A stretch of DNA of 64,000 nt from Cavia porcellus (lineage: Eukaryota > Chordata > Mammalia > Rodentia > Caviidae). The stretch covers positions 34,013,001 through 34,077,000 of the forward strand of contig NW_026947507.1 in NCBI RefSeq assembly GCF_034190915.1, written 5' to 3'. Of this stretch, positions 36,510-46,694 are shown in pieces. Each line of letters starts with the position of its first letter. The first letter of the stretch is position 1. A model generated the notes under the pieces. The model worked only from the letters and a program-made list of their open reading frames with translations. It made no database searches and was not told the DNA's origin. A program made the position numbers and the translations under genes.

Positions 36510-36735
36510 GCATTGCAGTGTGGTAGATGATTCTAGGGTCTGCAACAGACTCTTGGGGTTCACACCTCAGCTTGATTTTTAACTAGCTCTGTGATCTTGG
36601 AACATTTATTTCACCTTCAGGTGCCAAAGTGTCCTGTAATATTGGAGGAATCAAGTATCTTCCTAATTGGTTTATGAGGAGGATTAAACAAGATAAAGCA
36701 TGTAAAGCTCTTAAAACAGGGCATGAAAGTCCTTT
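36510..36735 (+). repeat. MIR SINE, nearly full length
   Basis: 'gggttcacacctcagcttga', 'taactagctctgtgatcttg', 'gtttatgaggaggattaaac' and 'gcatgtaaagctcttaaaac' match MIR from core to 3' end. Confidence 0.8.
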
Positions 36736-36916
36736 AGTTAATCATTCAGTTCTGTCTATAGAGAGAGAGAGTAGGAAGCAAAGAGGGTCATTCTAGGAAG
36801 AAATGGCAATGTAAATGGATTTAGAGGGTCAGATGGGTACAAGATACATTAGGGGTTTGACACAACTAAAGAAAAAATTCCAGGGAAAATCCTGGTCAGA
36901 CAAGAATACTGGAGGA

Positions 36917-37106
36917 ATCTGGGCATGGTGGTGCATGCCCCTAACCCAGCACTCAGGAGGCTGAAGCAGGAGGACCGCTATGAGTTTAAGACCTGCCTAG
37001 GATACAAGGTGAGTTCAAGGCCAGCCTGAAGTGCAGAGCAAAATTCTGTTTCAGAAAGACAAAAATAAGTAAAATAAAATAAATAAAATTAGAAAAAAAA
37101 GAAAGA
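36917..37106 (+). mobile_element. B1-type SINE with near-perfect TSDs
   Basis: 7SL-derived B1: 'gggcatggtggtgcatgccc', 'cactcaggaggctgaagcag', then two copies of a gagtt...ggcc/acctgcc/agcctg segment 29 bases apart, the internal duplication of B1. An A-rich tail (37066-37106) follows. TSDs are 36902-36916 and 37107-37121, with one or two mismatches. It has an internal RNA polymerase III promoter by descent. Confidence 0.9.
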
Positions 37107-37124
37107 AAGAATACTGAAGGAAGG

Positions 37125-38140
37125 TGGAGGATGAGACAAATATAGAAGTATTCAGTTTTAAAGAGCTGTACATAGAACCATTGGCCATGTAACATTCTCC
37201 AAAAGTGCTGCAAGGCTGGAATTTAAGACTTTTGAATCGAATGAATTGTATCCTAGTCTTGGGTTTTGTCGCACATCTTAACTCAGTTGTTCTTAAATTT
37301 GGTCCTTACAGCTGGGATACTGCTTCTATTATACTGCATCTTACCTGGGACATCTTTGACACACCTATGGACTGTTGATTTGTTTGTGCCAATTGCCACA
37401 ACAATAATTTGCTTGCACAAGTAGCTTGATCAGGGAGGACTTAAGTCAAGTCTTACTTTCTAGCCTTGGATTTCTCTACTTGTGTCTTGAAGGTTACTGT
37501 GGGATCCTGCCTGGCTGTGCTGATTCAAATGCTTATCTGGAAGAGCAAGGCCATATAATGTAATACTTAGAGAAATTCTGTACCAAGAAGTCAGAATCCA
37601 GAGCATGAATATTCCATGTTCCATATCTTGGGCATATCTTGGACAATTCTGAAGCATTGCATACATAGCTCTTTAGAGGTCCCCAAAGTGACTGTGCCCC
37701 AGTTACTCATAATTATTGGCAGTTCATTATCATACCCTGAGCTCTCTTTTTTTGCTCTGCCTTCTCACGCTTCCCATCTCCTCCATCCCATTCCCTAGGA
37801 TCAATACCCAAAATAAAGTTCTTGCTACCAGCCCATGCCATGAGTTCTATGTAACTTGGAGCCCAAACTTAGACATTATTTTATTTGCTTTTGTTGTTAA
37901 GTGCATTTTAGTATTACATTTTATGCTGCTTTAATGAACATAGTTTATGCTCTTTTAATAGTACACAAATAGCTGGAAGTCAGCCCTTCGTAAATAAGGC
38001 CCCAGTTTCAACAAGGAGTCTCAACAGCTGGCTCCTCAGTGAGTTACACAGCCCAGCCAGGCTGGCTGTGTTGCAGCAGGATGCTCTAGTGGAAAAACAA
38101 TCCAGCCAGAAGCACCGGATCCCTGATGCAGCCTTTCAGT
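37125..38140. other. Unassigned sequence
   Basis: AT-rich, with no repeat assigned. The short opposing frames at 37460-37934 are not supported. Confidence 0.4.
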
Positions 38141-38144
38141 GTCT

Positions 38145-38490
38145 CATCATATTATTAAAAATATTGTTTTAACAGTTTATCAAAATGTGATTTATAGACC
38201 ATGTCTCACCCAATTAAAGTGTATAGGTCAACCTTTTTAAAAAAGTATATTTCTAGAGTTGTACAACTACCACTATAATCTAATTTATAGGACATCTTTG
38301 TTTATTGGCTTTTTGACTTTTTCCCAACCTCAGGAGCCACCATTTAACTTTCTGTTTCTATAGGTTTTCCAGTTGTGGACATTTTCTAAAAACTGCGCTG
38401 CTCAATCCATGGTCTTTTGTGAGTGGCCTCTTTCCCCCAGCGGCATGCTCTCAATGCTCCTCTGTTCTGCAACAGTAGTTGTGTAATTCT
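38145..38490 (-). repeat. Old L1M 3'-region fragment
   Basis: 'acaactaccactataatcta', 'ctgtttctataggttttcca', 'gtggacattttctaaaaact' and 'gtcttttgtgagtggcctct' match the complement of an L1M 3' region. Confidence 0.75.
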
Positions 38491-38689
38491 GAGTAACTGC
38501 TAACTCCTTGGGTCCAGATTTCTCCTCTGCAGATTGGGAGGTGCTCCAAAGTCCTTCAGAGCCCTCAGAGCCTGAAGGGAAGCAGTATAAGTAACAGAGA
38601 AAGCAGAAAAGATGGATCCTGGTTTTTAAGATGTTAGTTCTGAGCTAAAAGAAGCAAAAAGAAGAGAAGACATATCGCCGGGCTCATCG

Positions 38690-38960
38690 CCAGGCTCTTA
38701 CTCGACAGTTGGTGCTCATCTGCATGCAGAAACCAATTACCTATGAGGAGTAATTGGAATCATTAATAGCCACAAACAAACGTGTCTATTCTGCAAGTAA
38801 TTTGCGGTAACATTTAGTAATTGATGGTAATTTTTAGTAATTAAACACTAAGTAATTCATTTACCAAGCGACACAGTCATTTTATGGGGTTCCTTGGTGT
38901 TCCCGCAGCAGATCTTAATTACTTAACCCAAGCACCAGGAATATTTCTGTCATTTCTAAA
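38690..38960. promoter_or_regulatory. Homeodomain-motif-rich candidate enhancer
   Basis: In about 270 bases there are at least seven TAATT/AATTA-type cores: 'aaaccaattacctatgagga', 'gtaattggaatcattaatag', 'gcaagtaatttgcggtaaca', 'tagtaattgatggtaatttt', 'agtaattaaacactaagtaa' and 'gatcttaattacttaaccca'. Part of the clustering is a repeating gtaatt word. The block is non-repetitive otherwise and is followed by an ordinary AT-rich region. The binding interpretation is inferred from motif content only. Confidence 0.4.
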
Positions 38961-38964
38961 AAAA

Positions 38965-40495
38965 TATAGACAGTGTGCTATTCTCGGTGAGCCCCAGTAG
39001 AGAGGAAGCCAGGGAGAGGAGTTAGTTTTCTGGGTAGTAGTAATTAAAAGACTCAAGCTACCAATTGGGCCAATAAAAGGGTTGCTGAGTGAAGCCCTTT
39101 AGACAGGTTTTATTTTTTTTCTGTCTCTGCTGCACAGACAAAGTGAAATCTGGGTTATAAAACTTATTTCTATCTTCTTTTCTCCAAAATATTTTGGCTC
39201 AGCTTTTTTTTTTTTTTTCCAGATTTGTTTAGGCCATTTCAAACCCATGCTATCACAGGGACCCACTTTTCTTACCAAGACACCATCTGAAGTGTTGAGC
39301 TTGGTATTTACTGTTATCTGCAATTTAACTCTCATATACCTTCCATGGTCTATTATATCTGGAGGATATGATAGAGTATAATATATCTAAAGGATACTGT
39401 TACTGGCTTACTCTCCAGCTAACCCTCCTTCCATTTTGGCAACGCCTCAGTTTTATTCAGCAGCCTATCTGTTCTCCAAGCAATCTCTGTACCTGGAGAC
39501 CACTGGATCTTGGGCCGGTCATGAATAATCTAATCCAGTCACAGTAATTACACTACTGAAACAGGCTCAGGAAAGTAGATTCCTATTGGACCACAAACAA
39601 TCATGTGACCCTGGGTTGCCCAATCAGGGTAAAGGGGAGAACTTTTATTCCACTGGTGGCAAAGAAGAGTGTTTTGTTTTGTTTTTCTTTCTCATTATCT
39701 CCTGAATGTGAACAAGGTTAGCATATTGGTTTAGGGCAGGCAGCAGTCATCTTGACCTCATATGGAGACCATAATAGTTTGAAAACAGGCTCTACCTTGA
39801 TTTTACATAAAATAAAAAAAGCATTATGGAGAAATTGAAATTAAGTCTTACTGTATCCAGAGTCCTACTTGAAGAGCTTCTAGTTGATTAGGTAAGATGA
39901 CATGTTTTTCTTAGATTTATATAGTTTGAGCTTGGCTTTCAGCCACCTGCAGGTCCAAGAATCCTAACTCAGCAAACACCAAGTCTCTTTCACCCCAACC
40001 GAATTACTCCATTCCCTATAGAAGTCTCCCCACCCTAGCTCTCATATTACTGTCACAGTTGGAACGCTGTGTGCCACTTCTATCTGCACAAGCAAAACCC
40101 TGAACTTTGAAGCTCAGCTCGGGGCTCACTTCCTCTCTGTATCCTTGGCTGTGCACAGGAGCCCTATGTGAACTCTCGGAATGCTGAGACTTGTACTTGT
40201 CTTTCCTCACTTTTGGGAGGCATAGACAGGTCTTCTCAACTGCTACCTGGAGAACAGAGAGATAGGGCATTGGGACCGACATTCTGGAAGGGAGATGAAC
40301 CATACATCTATAGAAATTCATATTGTAGGGGAGGAAAGAACAAAATTTGGTAAACAGACATTTAGTGGAGAGCAAAGTCATTTGGGCAAAGTTGCCTGAG
40401 AAGATTTGAAGCTTTTTTTTTTTTTTTAAGAGAGAGAACCAAAATTGAATTTTGAAAGATGCACAGTCTTTTGATAAAGGCTACATATGAATTTA
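38965..40495. other. Unassigned sequence
   Basis: Contains a poly-T run at 39205-39218 and another at 40413-40428 without a recognised element. The stretch 39400-39800 may be a diverged LTR but I cannot assign it. Confidence 0.4.
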
Positions 40496-40499
40496 TGCT

Positions 40500-40735
40500 T
40501 TGGTTTACTCTATTATTTATTGATCATCTTTGTCCCAAGCATTGTGCCAAGTTTTTACCTCCCATATCAAATGTTATTTAAATTTCAAAACAACATCCAT
40601 GGGATAGATTTTATTTCCATGTTATAAATGAGGATGCCTGTGTTCAGAGATATATGACCCACCCACCTTCTCCTCACAGTTGCAAGGATCTCTTAATTCC
40701 AGCAGCAAAGCAGTGTTTTTACTTGGCAACCACTG
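40500..40735 (-). repeat. MIR SINE
   Basis: 'ttattgatcatctttgtccc', 'aagcattgtgccaagttttt' and 'gttataaatgaggatgcctg' are the complement of MIR. Confidence 0.7.
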
Positions 40736-41039
40736 TTTAACTCTCATCAAGCAGATCCAGCAAAAGCAAAAAAACAAATGTTTTGGGCCCTGTGAGTTTC
40801 ACAGTGCCTGGGCATCTGCTCTATTCTTCTATGAATGAGTGCCTGAAAACAACCATAGGTAGTGTGGAAGGAATCTCTATCCCAGCAACACCTTACATAT
40901 ATGCTGATATCTGACCTTCACACAGTTCTTACGTGTCATAAATATTGTTCTTGTTACCTCATCTCCTTAACCACTGGAACTGTGAAAATAGGCAGGATAA
41001 ACTAGATAGATCCTGTAGACTCTCATTTGCTAATGCCTC

Positions 41040-41215
41040 ATTTTATTTTTTAATCAGACTCTAAAATTTTTATTGTAGCAAGAACACTTACCATGATATC
41101 TAAATTTTAATAAAATTTTAAAGGTGTTCTAGAGTAGGGTTAAGTATACTCACAGTGTTGTTCAGCAGATATCCAGAATTCATTCATCTTGCATTACTGA
41201 GAATGAATGAATTTA
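41040..41215 (-). repeat. Old L1M 3'-region, left part
   Basis: 'attgtagcaagaacacttac', 'gttgttcagcagatatccag' and 'attcatcttgcattactgag' match the complement of an L1M 3' region. It resumes at 41345 beyond the B1. Confidence 0.75.
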
Positions 41216-41338
41216 TTTTTTGACACAGAGTCTTGCTATGTGGCCCAGGCTGGTCTCGAACTTTGCTCTCATGCTGTCTTCCTGCCTTATGTTTACAAGT
41301 GGCTGAGAATACAGATAGGTGCCGCTGCACCTGGCCTG
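41216..41338 (-). mobile_element. B1-like SINE monomer inserted in L1M
   Basis: The complement of a 7SL-derived monomer: 'gacacagagtcttgctatgt', 'ggcccaggctggtctcgaac' and 'acagataggtgccgctgcac'. It appears to lack the 29-base internal duplication seen in the four plus-strand copies of this window, so may be an older B1 form. Confidence 0.8.
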
Positions 41339-41344
41339 AATTAA

Positions 41345-41540
41345 GGACAGTGTGTATTATTGAACGATTCCCCTTTTCCTCCTTCCACCAGGCCCTGGCA
41401 GCTTCTATTCTACTCTGCTTCTGAGTTTGACTATTTTAGGGACCTTATGTAAATGAGATCATGCTGTATCTGTGAGTGGCTTATTTCACTCCGCAGAGTG
41501 TCTTCCAGGTTCAACCATATTGTCATGACTTATTTCCCAT
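41345..41540 (-). repeat. Old L1M 3'-region, right part
   Basis: 'tattctactctgcttctgag', 'tttgactattttagggacct', 'gagatcatgctgtatctgtg' and 'caggttcaaccatattgtca' continue the L1M at 41040-41215. Confidence 0.8.
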
Positions 41541-41719
41541 TTAGAAAAGAAGAAATGCAGCTCCCTGCCAGCATTCATTTAATTTTCATTGATTGAGAAT
41601 TACTACATTTTGTAAAGGGAAATACCACTACTAACAACAGAATGTTATAAATAGTGTGCTCTCTTTTGTTCCCAAAGACTGCCGAGACACCAGAGTGATG
41701 CAAAAATGATAAAAGCTGG

Positions 41720-42180
41720 ATATTTATGATAAACTTGGGGGATAAAGTTAGGGCTGTAATCTGTGTATTGTCCTGGGGTAAATGCTGCAGCTGCGAGCTC
41801 GGCTGGTGCGTATTCTGGGGGCAAAAGGGAACTGCATTAAATTGTGTGTGTCCTCTTCTGCCCCTACACACCATGCTCATAGATGGCAGTAGAACCCTGG
41901 GCAGCAGCAGGAGTCCTGTTTTCCGGTAGCTGTGCCTCATAGCCTGGCTCCAAGCTGCTTATCAGCACAAAACATTCTTTTAATTCAGCAATCTGCAAAG
42001 CCTCTGATGGGAAGCCTTCACCTGCCTTCTTTCTCAATCTGGACATAATTAGCTGCAACCCGGCCCCACCTTTTGTTTTGTCCTTTAATGAGCAATGCCA
42101 ATCTCGAGTGACTTTACAGGAGCAAGAACTCCTTGGTATCAGTGAAAAGGGAATCATTTGGCAGCGCCTAAGCAGCAACA
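41720..42180. promoter_or_regulatory. Candidate conserved non-coding block
   Basis: Non-repeat, with 'acattcttttaattcagcaa', 'agctgcttatcagcacaaaa' (GATA-like), 'ggacataattagctgcaacc' and 'gtcctttaatgagcaatgcc'. It adjoins the relatively CpG-rich block at 42180-42700. Opposing open frames here (41575-41940 and 41864-42241 minus, 41726-41929 plus) fit low stop density, not an established gene. Confidence 0.35.
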
Positions 42181-42705
42181 AGCTGTGAACGGGTGCGGAG
42201 AAAAGCACAGAGATTCTGGCGCTGCTTCCAGAGGAGAGCACGTTGCAAGGATTGTCTCATATTCTTTTGGAGGAAAATAAAGGACAAAAAGAAAAAAACA
42301 GGTCAGCCCACGGGGCAACATACTACTCCCAGAGAAAGGCAGCAGCAGGGAATCTTGAGTGGGAGCCAGAGCTGGGCGGTGAGTGAGGCTCTCGTGCATG
42401 CCCAGTACTGCTGTAATTCACCCCCATTTCACATCCTCCGGCCTGGTGGAATCAAGCACAGCCCGGTGAGCCGCATCCGGAGATGATTTACGATGAGTGT
42501 TTTCACTCGGTGTGATGTTACATCTCTCTCGTTTTCCTCCCCTGAAGAGCACAATCAAGCCAGACTTCTCACAGGCAGGGGGTGATAGGGAGGTAGTGGG
42601 AGGCTTCATTAATCTCCGGGTTCTTCAGGAAAGCCAATTTGATTATCGGGCGGGATCCAGAGCCCTGAGTGTGTTGATGCTTGTTAGCTTGGTCGTGTGC
42701 CTTCC
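42180..42705. promoter_or_regulatory. Relatively CpG-rich candidate regulatory block
   Basis: CpGs are clearly denser than in the rest of the window: 'gtgaacgggtgcggagaaaa', 'ctggcgctgcttccagagga', 'cccggtgagccgcatccgga', 'tgatttacgatgagtg', 'cactcggtgtgatg', 'attatcgggcgggatccaga'. Homeobox-like words are also present ('cattaatctccgggttc', 'atttgattatcg'). It is too weak for a standard CpG island, and no TATA box or first exon is evident. A frame of 97 residues (42193-42486) has a basic start but no supporting context. Confidence 0.35.
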
Positions 42706-42709
42706 AGAA

Positions 42710-43355
42710 AGAGCGCCCTGGGGAGTCAGGCCCAGTTGCCAGGCGTGGATGTGGGAGGAGAAGTAGGAGTGTGGGTTTGGCTCTGATCTAGTGAGTGGAC
42801 ACCCAGGGCAGAGCCTAGAGGAAGTTATGGACACCTGATAGCAGTCATCCAGGATGAGCAATCACTGATGTGGCTATGGATCAGCTTCTGGCTATCTTTT
42901 GTAAGGTTGTCACTCCTCTGAGTCCTTCTCATTTAGTCCTCTAAGACCCGGGAGCAGCCACTTATATGACAGCATGGACCCCTCCACACACCAGATATCT
43001 GTTTCCTTCTTACTCCTGGAAACAAGTTCCCTATCAGAGAATACATAGCCAAGGCATCGTAAAAGTCAAATGATGCCTCTTCTCTCTTCCCCTGCAGTTT
43101 TGAGGCAGACAACACCCATCTCATCTAAGGATTATGGTGGGCCCTGATGCTTAAGCACTGCAGGCTCCACACTGCTGTCTTGGAAGGGATTGCACAGAGA
43201 TGCTTCCCAAAGGATGCTGGGAAAAAGGAAGGCTCTCTGAGATTTGCACTCTTCTCTCTATATAAGAAGAATATTCATCTTAAGATGCTGGTGTGCCTTT
43301 CAGTTTGCTAAATACCTTTTTATCTATTATTTTTTTTTTGTGGCAACCTTGAGAG
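42710..43355. other. Unassigned sequence
   Basis: Nothing recognised apart from a T run at 43331-43340. Confidence 0.4.
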
Positions 43356-43374
43356 GATGGCAGAACAAGGATCA

Positions 43375-43620
43375 TAATAATCACTTCCATTTATTGTTTT
43401 TGTAGAAACAGGCTTTCCATAGAAACAGGCTGCTGAAATGTAAGCAGTAATAAAAGTTACTACATGGCTGGCTGTGACTGAATGGTCTGTTTGTTATACC
43501 CTCATCAATCCTGTCCTGTCTCACATGAGGAAACAGAGATTACAAGGATTCAGTACCTCCTCACTCTGATGTCTCACAGGTAGGAAGTGGCAGCACAGAG
43601 ATTGAATTCTGCATCTAACC
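43375..43620 (-). repeat. MIR SINE, possibly interrupted
   Basis: 'taataatcacttccatttat' at the left and 'acatgaggaaacagagatta', 'cacaggtaggaagtggcagc' at the right are the complement of MIR, with additional sequence between. Confidence 0.55.
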
Positions 43621-44101
43621 ATGGAGTCAGAAGGGTTAGAACTAAGCAGGTGACATTGGAATGGTCCTCAAGGGGGACACACAGAGTTAGGAAATCATAC
43701 AGATCACTCAGTGCAGAGACCCAGTCATGGAGAAGATGGCTCTTCTGAACTGCAGCCCAGAACTCCTCTTTCTGGAAGAAATTCTTGGTAGAGATTATAA
43801 CAGATTTTTCTAGGAAACTAAGCATCACTGAGATTTTCCCATAAACACATTCCTCAGACAGGGAGCAGGGACAGTCAGGAAACAGCTGTATACCGGTCCA
43901 GCCACTGGTGGGTAATGACAACCACAAATTAACAGTAGCAGGCACACAAACTGATTTTCAGAGGTTTAGTAATTAGATTTAATGACTGCCACACTATGTA
44001 TTTGTGTGTTTAGTTATCAGCTTCATTATGAATTTTAATGGGCTTACCTGGGTCAGGATGATCACATCCCATTAAGTATGTGACTTTTTTCTCATTTACA
44101 G

Positions 44102-44142
44102 GTGGATTTTCTTCTCTTGGATCTTGGAGTTGAAGTTCACAG
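44102..44142 (+). other. 41-base segment with canonical splice sites (possible micro-exon)
   Basis: A pyrimidine-rich tract ending in 'tttttctcatttacag' lies directly before the segment and 'gtaaag' directly after it. All of the segment is open in at least two frames. Chance matches of this kind are frequent in tens of kilobases, so this is a speculative call; there is no recognised neighbouring exon. Confidence 0.15.
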
Positions 44143-44254
44143 GTAAAGGACATTATATTTTCTAGATCCTAATTTTATTTTTCCTTGTCTAACATGAATC
44201 AGAGATGAGCTCTTCCTTCAAGGATTTGCCCATGTTGGTCAGAGAGAAGGAGGT

Positions 44255-44400
44255 AGAGGAAGCCCACATCTTAGCTTCATGGCTACAGGAATCACTGTGT
44301 GATCTCAGGGAGGTCACTGTACCTCTCTCATCTTCAGGTTTCTCATCTGTAAAATGATAGGAAGAAGAGGACCAGAAAGAGTCATAATATTTGAATTCAA
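44255..44400 (+). repeat. MIR SINE
   Basis: 'atcactgtgtgatctcaggg', 'aggtcactgtacctctctca' and 'aggtttctcatctgtaaaat' follow the MIR core. Confidence 0.75.
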
Positions 44401-44929
44401 TGCCTCTAACTCAGATTTACTGGGCACTGAGATAAGGGTTGTTTCTATAAGCAAAAAGCAAGATGAGGGAGGTAGGCATCACTTCCTCTGCCTTCCTCTG
44501 CTTTAAACATGAACTCTGCCCTGGCAGGGTACAAGTCTGAGGTTCTGTTGTGGGTCTGGGGTTATTACAGGGAAGGACTTGGGCTCCAGCTGGGATTACT
44601 GCTGCAGCAATTTGGAGCCTGGGCCACCGGGAAATTGCAGACAATTTGGATGAAAATGGTTGGAAAATTGCAGTGTTTAGTCTTCTCCCACCAGCCCCAT
44701 CATTTTTTTCTTACTTTCTTTTTTATTTCCTTCTCTTTCATCTCTTTCCCTCCTCCCACCCCCTAGTTTACACTAGAAGAAGCAGGACAATAGGCCAGGC
44801 CAGCCAGGTTTTACCCCCTCCTCTGTCATGCATTTTGTAAGCAAACATGTAAATTGATACAGAATTTAACCACACTCAGACAAAGCGGCTCAGAGGTTGG
44901 TGTGGGGAAAGAGGTTCTGTGTCAGGGCC

Positions 44930-45250
44930 TGGATTAACTGGAACTCTGGGGGAATATTTGTCCTGCTTAATTGAATTTCTGATTGGATGTGAGTTAACCG
45001 GGAAACCTTTAGCCTCCTGCAAATTGCTCTAAAATGAATTCACTTACCTGTCTTGATATTTAATTCATTATCTAAAAAAATTTTTTTCAGGCCCTACTTC
45101 ATTCGAGAAAAGATATTGAGGAATCACCCTATTAATAGTGAATTCATACCTTTTATTGGTAATTGAGATTCACGACGAGACCACAAGCCTTTATGGCTGT
45201 TTAGCACAACAAACAGAAATACAAAAATGTGTGGGAAGGAAACTGTGCAG
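44930..45250. promoter_or_regulatory. Candidate conserved non-coding block
   Basis: Non-repeat AT-rich sequence with 'cctgcttaattgaatttctg', 'aatgaattcacttacctgtc', 'gatatttaattcattatcta', 'tattggtaattgagattcac' and 'acgacgagaccacaagcc'. A splice-acceptor-like 'atttttttcag' occurs at about 45081-45091, but no donor follows at exon distance before stop codons. Confidence 0.3.
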
Positions 45251-45254
45251 GTCC

Positions 45255-46030
45255 TCAGAGCTGTGATAGATATCAACCATCGTAATCAAAATGTCCACTT
45301 AACACTTGTGTCCTTTCTTGAATGTCCAATTTATTCTTAGCCTCCACTGGAGGCGAGCCATTCTATTGTTAGGCAGATTTAGTTATTGTACATTGTCCCC
45401 ACTATATTGAGCAAAAGTTTTTTATTCCATATTCAGTCCTTGGTTCTAATTCTATCCCCTAGGTCAGTACAGAGCAAGTTGGTCTCCACTTCTGTATGCT
45501 GGCACTTTGTATATTAGAGAAAATTTTCTTTTCTCCTCTAGGGGGCTCCACCTTGGCTTCCATGGAGACTGAAGAAAGCTGGTGAGATTTTGTCCAAGGA
45601 TCTAGTTGGTTTGTGCCAGTGTAGGATTTCCCCTTCACATGTCATGAGTGTGACCATCAGTAAGGGTCACTAGAGGAATGGATTTAACATAATCTGTGTG
45701 ATCTACAACGGGTTTAACAGTAGGCTTACAGGGGCCATCTGCAAGGACCATTTGCACACTGGAGAGCCAGAGGACCCAGTGGACAGTCAAAGCCCTGGGG
45801 CTCACTGCAGAGTCTGGCATGAGTCTGTGAAAGAAAGCTGAAGGGTCTGCATCGGGAGCCTGAAGGAGCCAGCAACAGACATGCAAATTGGTGGTGAAGA
45901 TGTGAGCTCTTCCAAAAAAGAGTAAAAGGGAGGGCTTCCTTCTTTCCGTTATTATTCCTCCCAGGCTCTAAGCCTATTGGTTGGTGTCACCCACATCTTC
46001 CCTCTTCAGTTACAGTTTACAAATCAATCA
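45255..46030. other. Unassigned sequence
   Basis: No recognised repeat; short frames only. Confidence 0.4.
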
Positions 46031-46033
46031 TCC

Positions 46034-46174
46034 ACCAGGCATGTTGGTATCCACCTGTAATTCCAGTACTTGGAAGGAGACACTTGCCATGAGTTTGGGG
46101 CTACATAGTGAGTTCCAGGCCAGCCTGAACTGTGTAGTGAGACCTGTCACAAAGAACTCAAAAGGACAACAAAA
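46034..46174 (+). mobile_element. B1-type SINE
   Basis: 'ccaggcatgttggtatccac', then the B1 body and the internal 29-base duplication ('gagtttggggctacatagtg' followed by 'agttccaggccagcctgaac'), and an A-rich tail. Diverged TSDs may be 'caatcatccacc' (left) and 'caatcattcaca' (right). Confidence 0.85.
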
Positions 46175-46510
46175 GCCAATCATTCACACATACCCAAAAC
46201 TGTGCTCCACTAAACTACTAGGTGTGTCTTAATCCATCCAAATAGACACCATGATAACTATCACAGTGACCTTGGTGAAATTTATTCTGTCCCTCTTGTC
46301 TCAACTCCTTCAACTGAGGAGAAATTCTCAGAGTAAAGCCCTCAAATAGGGTTATTTTGAGAAATAATCGGGGTATTATAAAGTACTTAGAACAATATAT
46401 GATATACAATTTGTACAGTAAGTGTTGATATTATTTAGGGATTGCTTAAGGCCCCCTTGCCTTGTGGTCTCTCCAGTGAAGCCTGGTTTATTTCTATCAT
46501 TAAAAGAGTA

Positions 46511-46684
46511 AAGACCAGGCATGATGGCGTATAATTTCAACACTTGGGAGGCTGAGGTGGAAGGATCACTGAGAATCTGAGGTTGACCTGGGCTACAACG
46601 TGAGTTTAAGGCCAGCCTGAATTGCATAGTAAAATCCCATCTCAAAAAGACAAAAAGCAAACAAACACACAAAAAACAAAAAGA
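46511..46684 (+). mobile_element. B1-type SINE
   Basis: 'gaccaggcatgatggcgtat', 'cacttgggaggctgaggtgg', internal duplication around 'ggttgacctgggctacaacg' and 'aaggccagcctgaattgcat', then an (A)n(C) tail to about 46682. Confidence 0.88.
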
Positions 46685-46694
46685 TCGAGGCATT

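Noticed and set aside
45081..45140. Splice acceptor-like tract followed by a short open stretch
   Set aside because: No matching donor before in-frame stops; AT-rich DNA yields such matches often.
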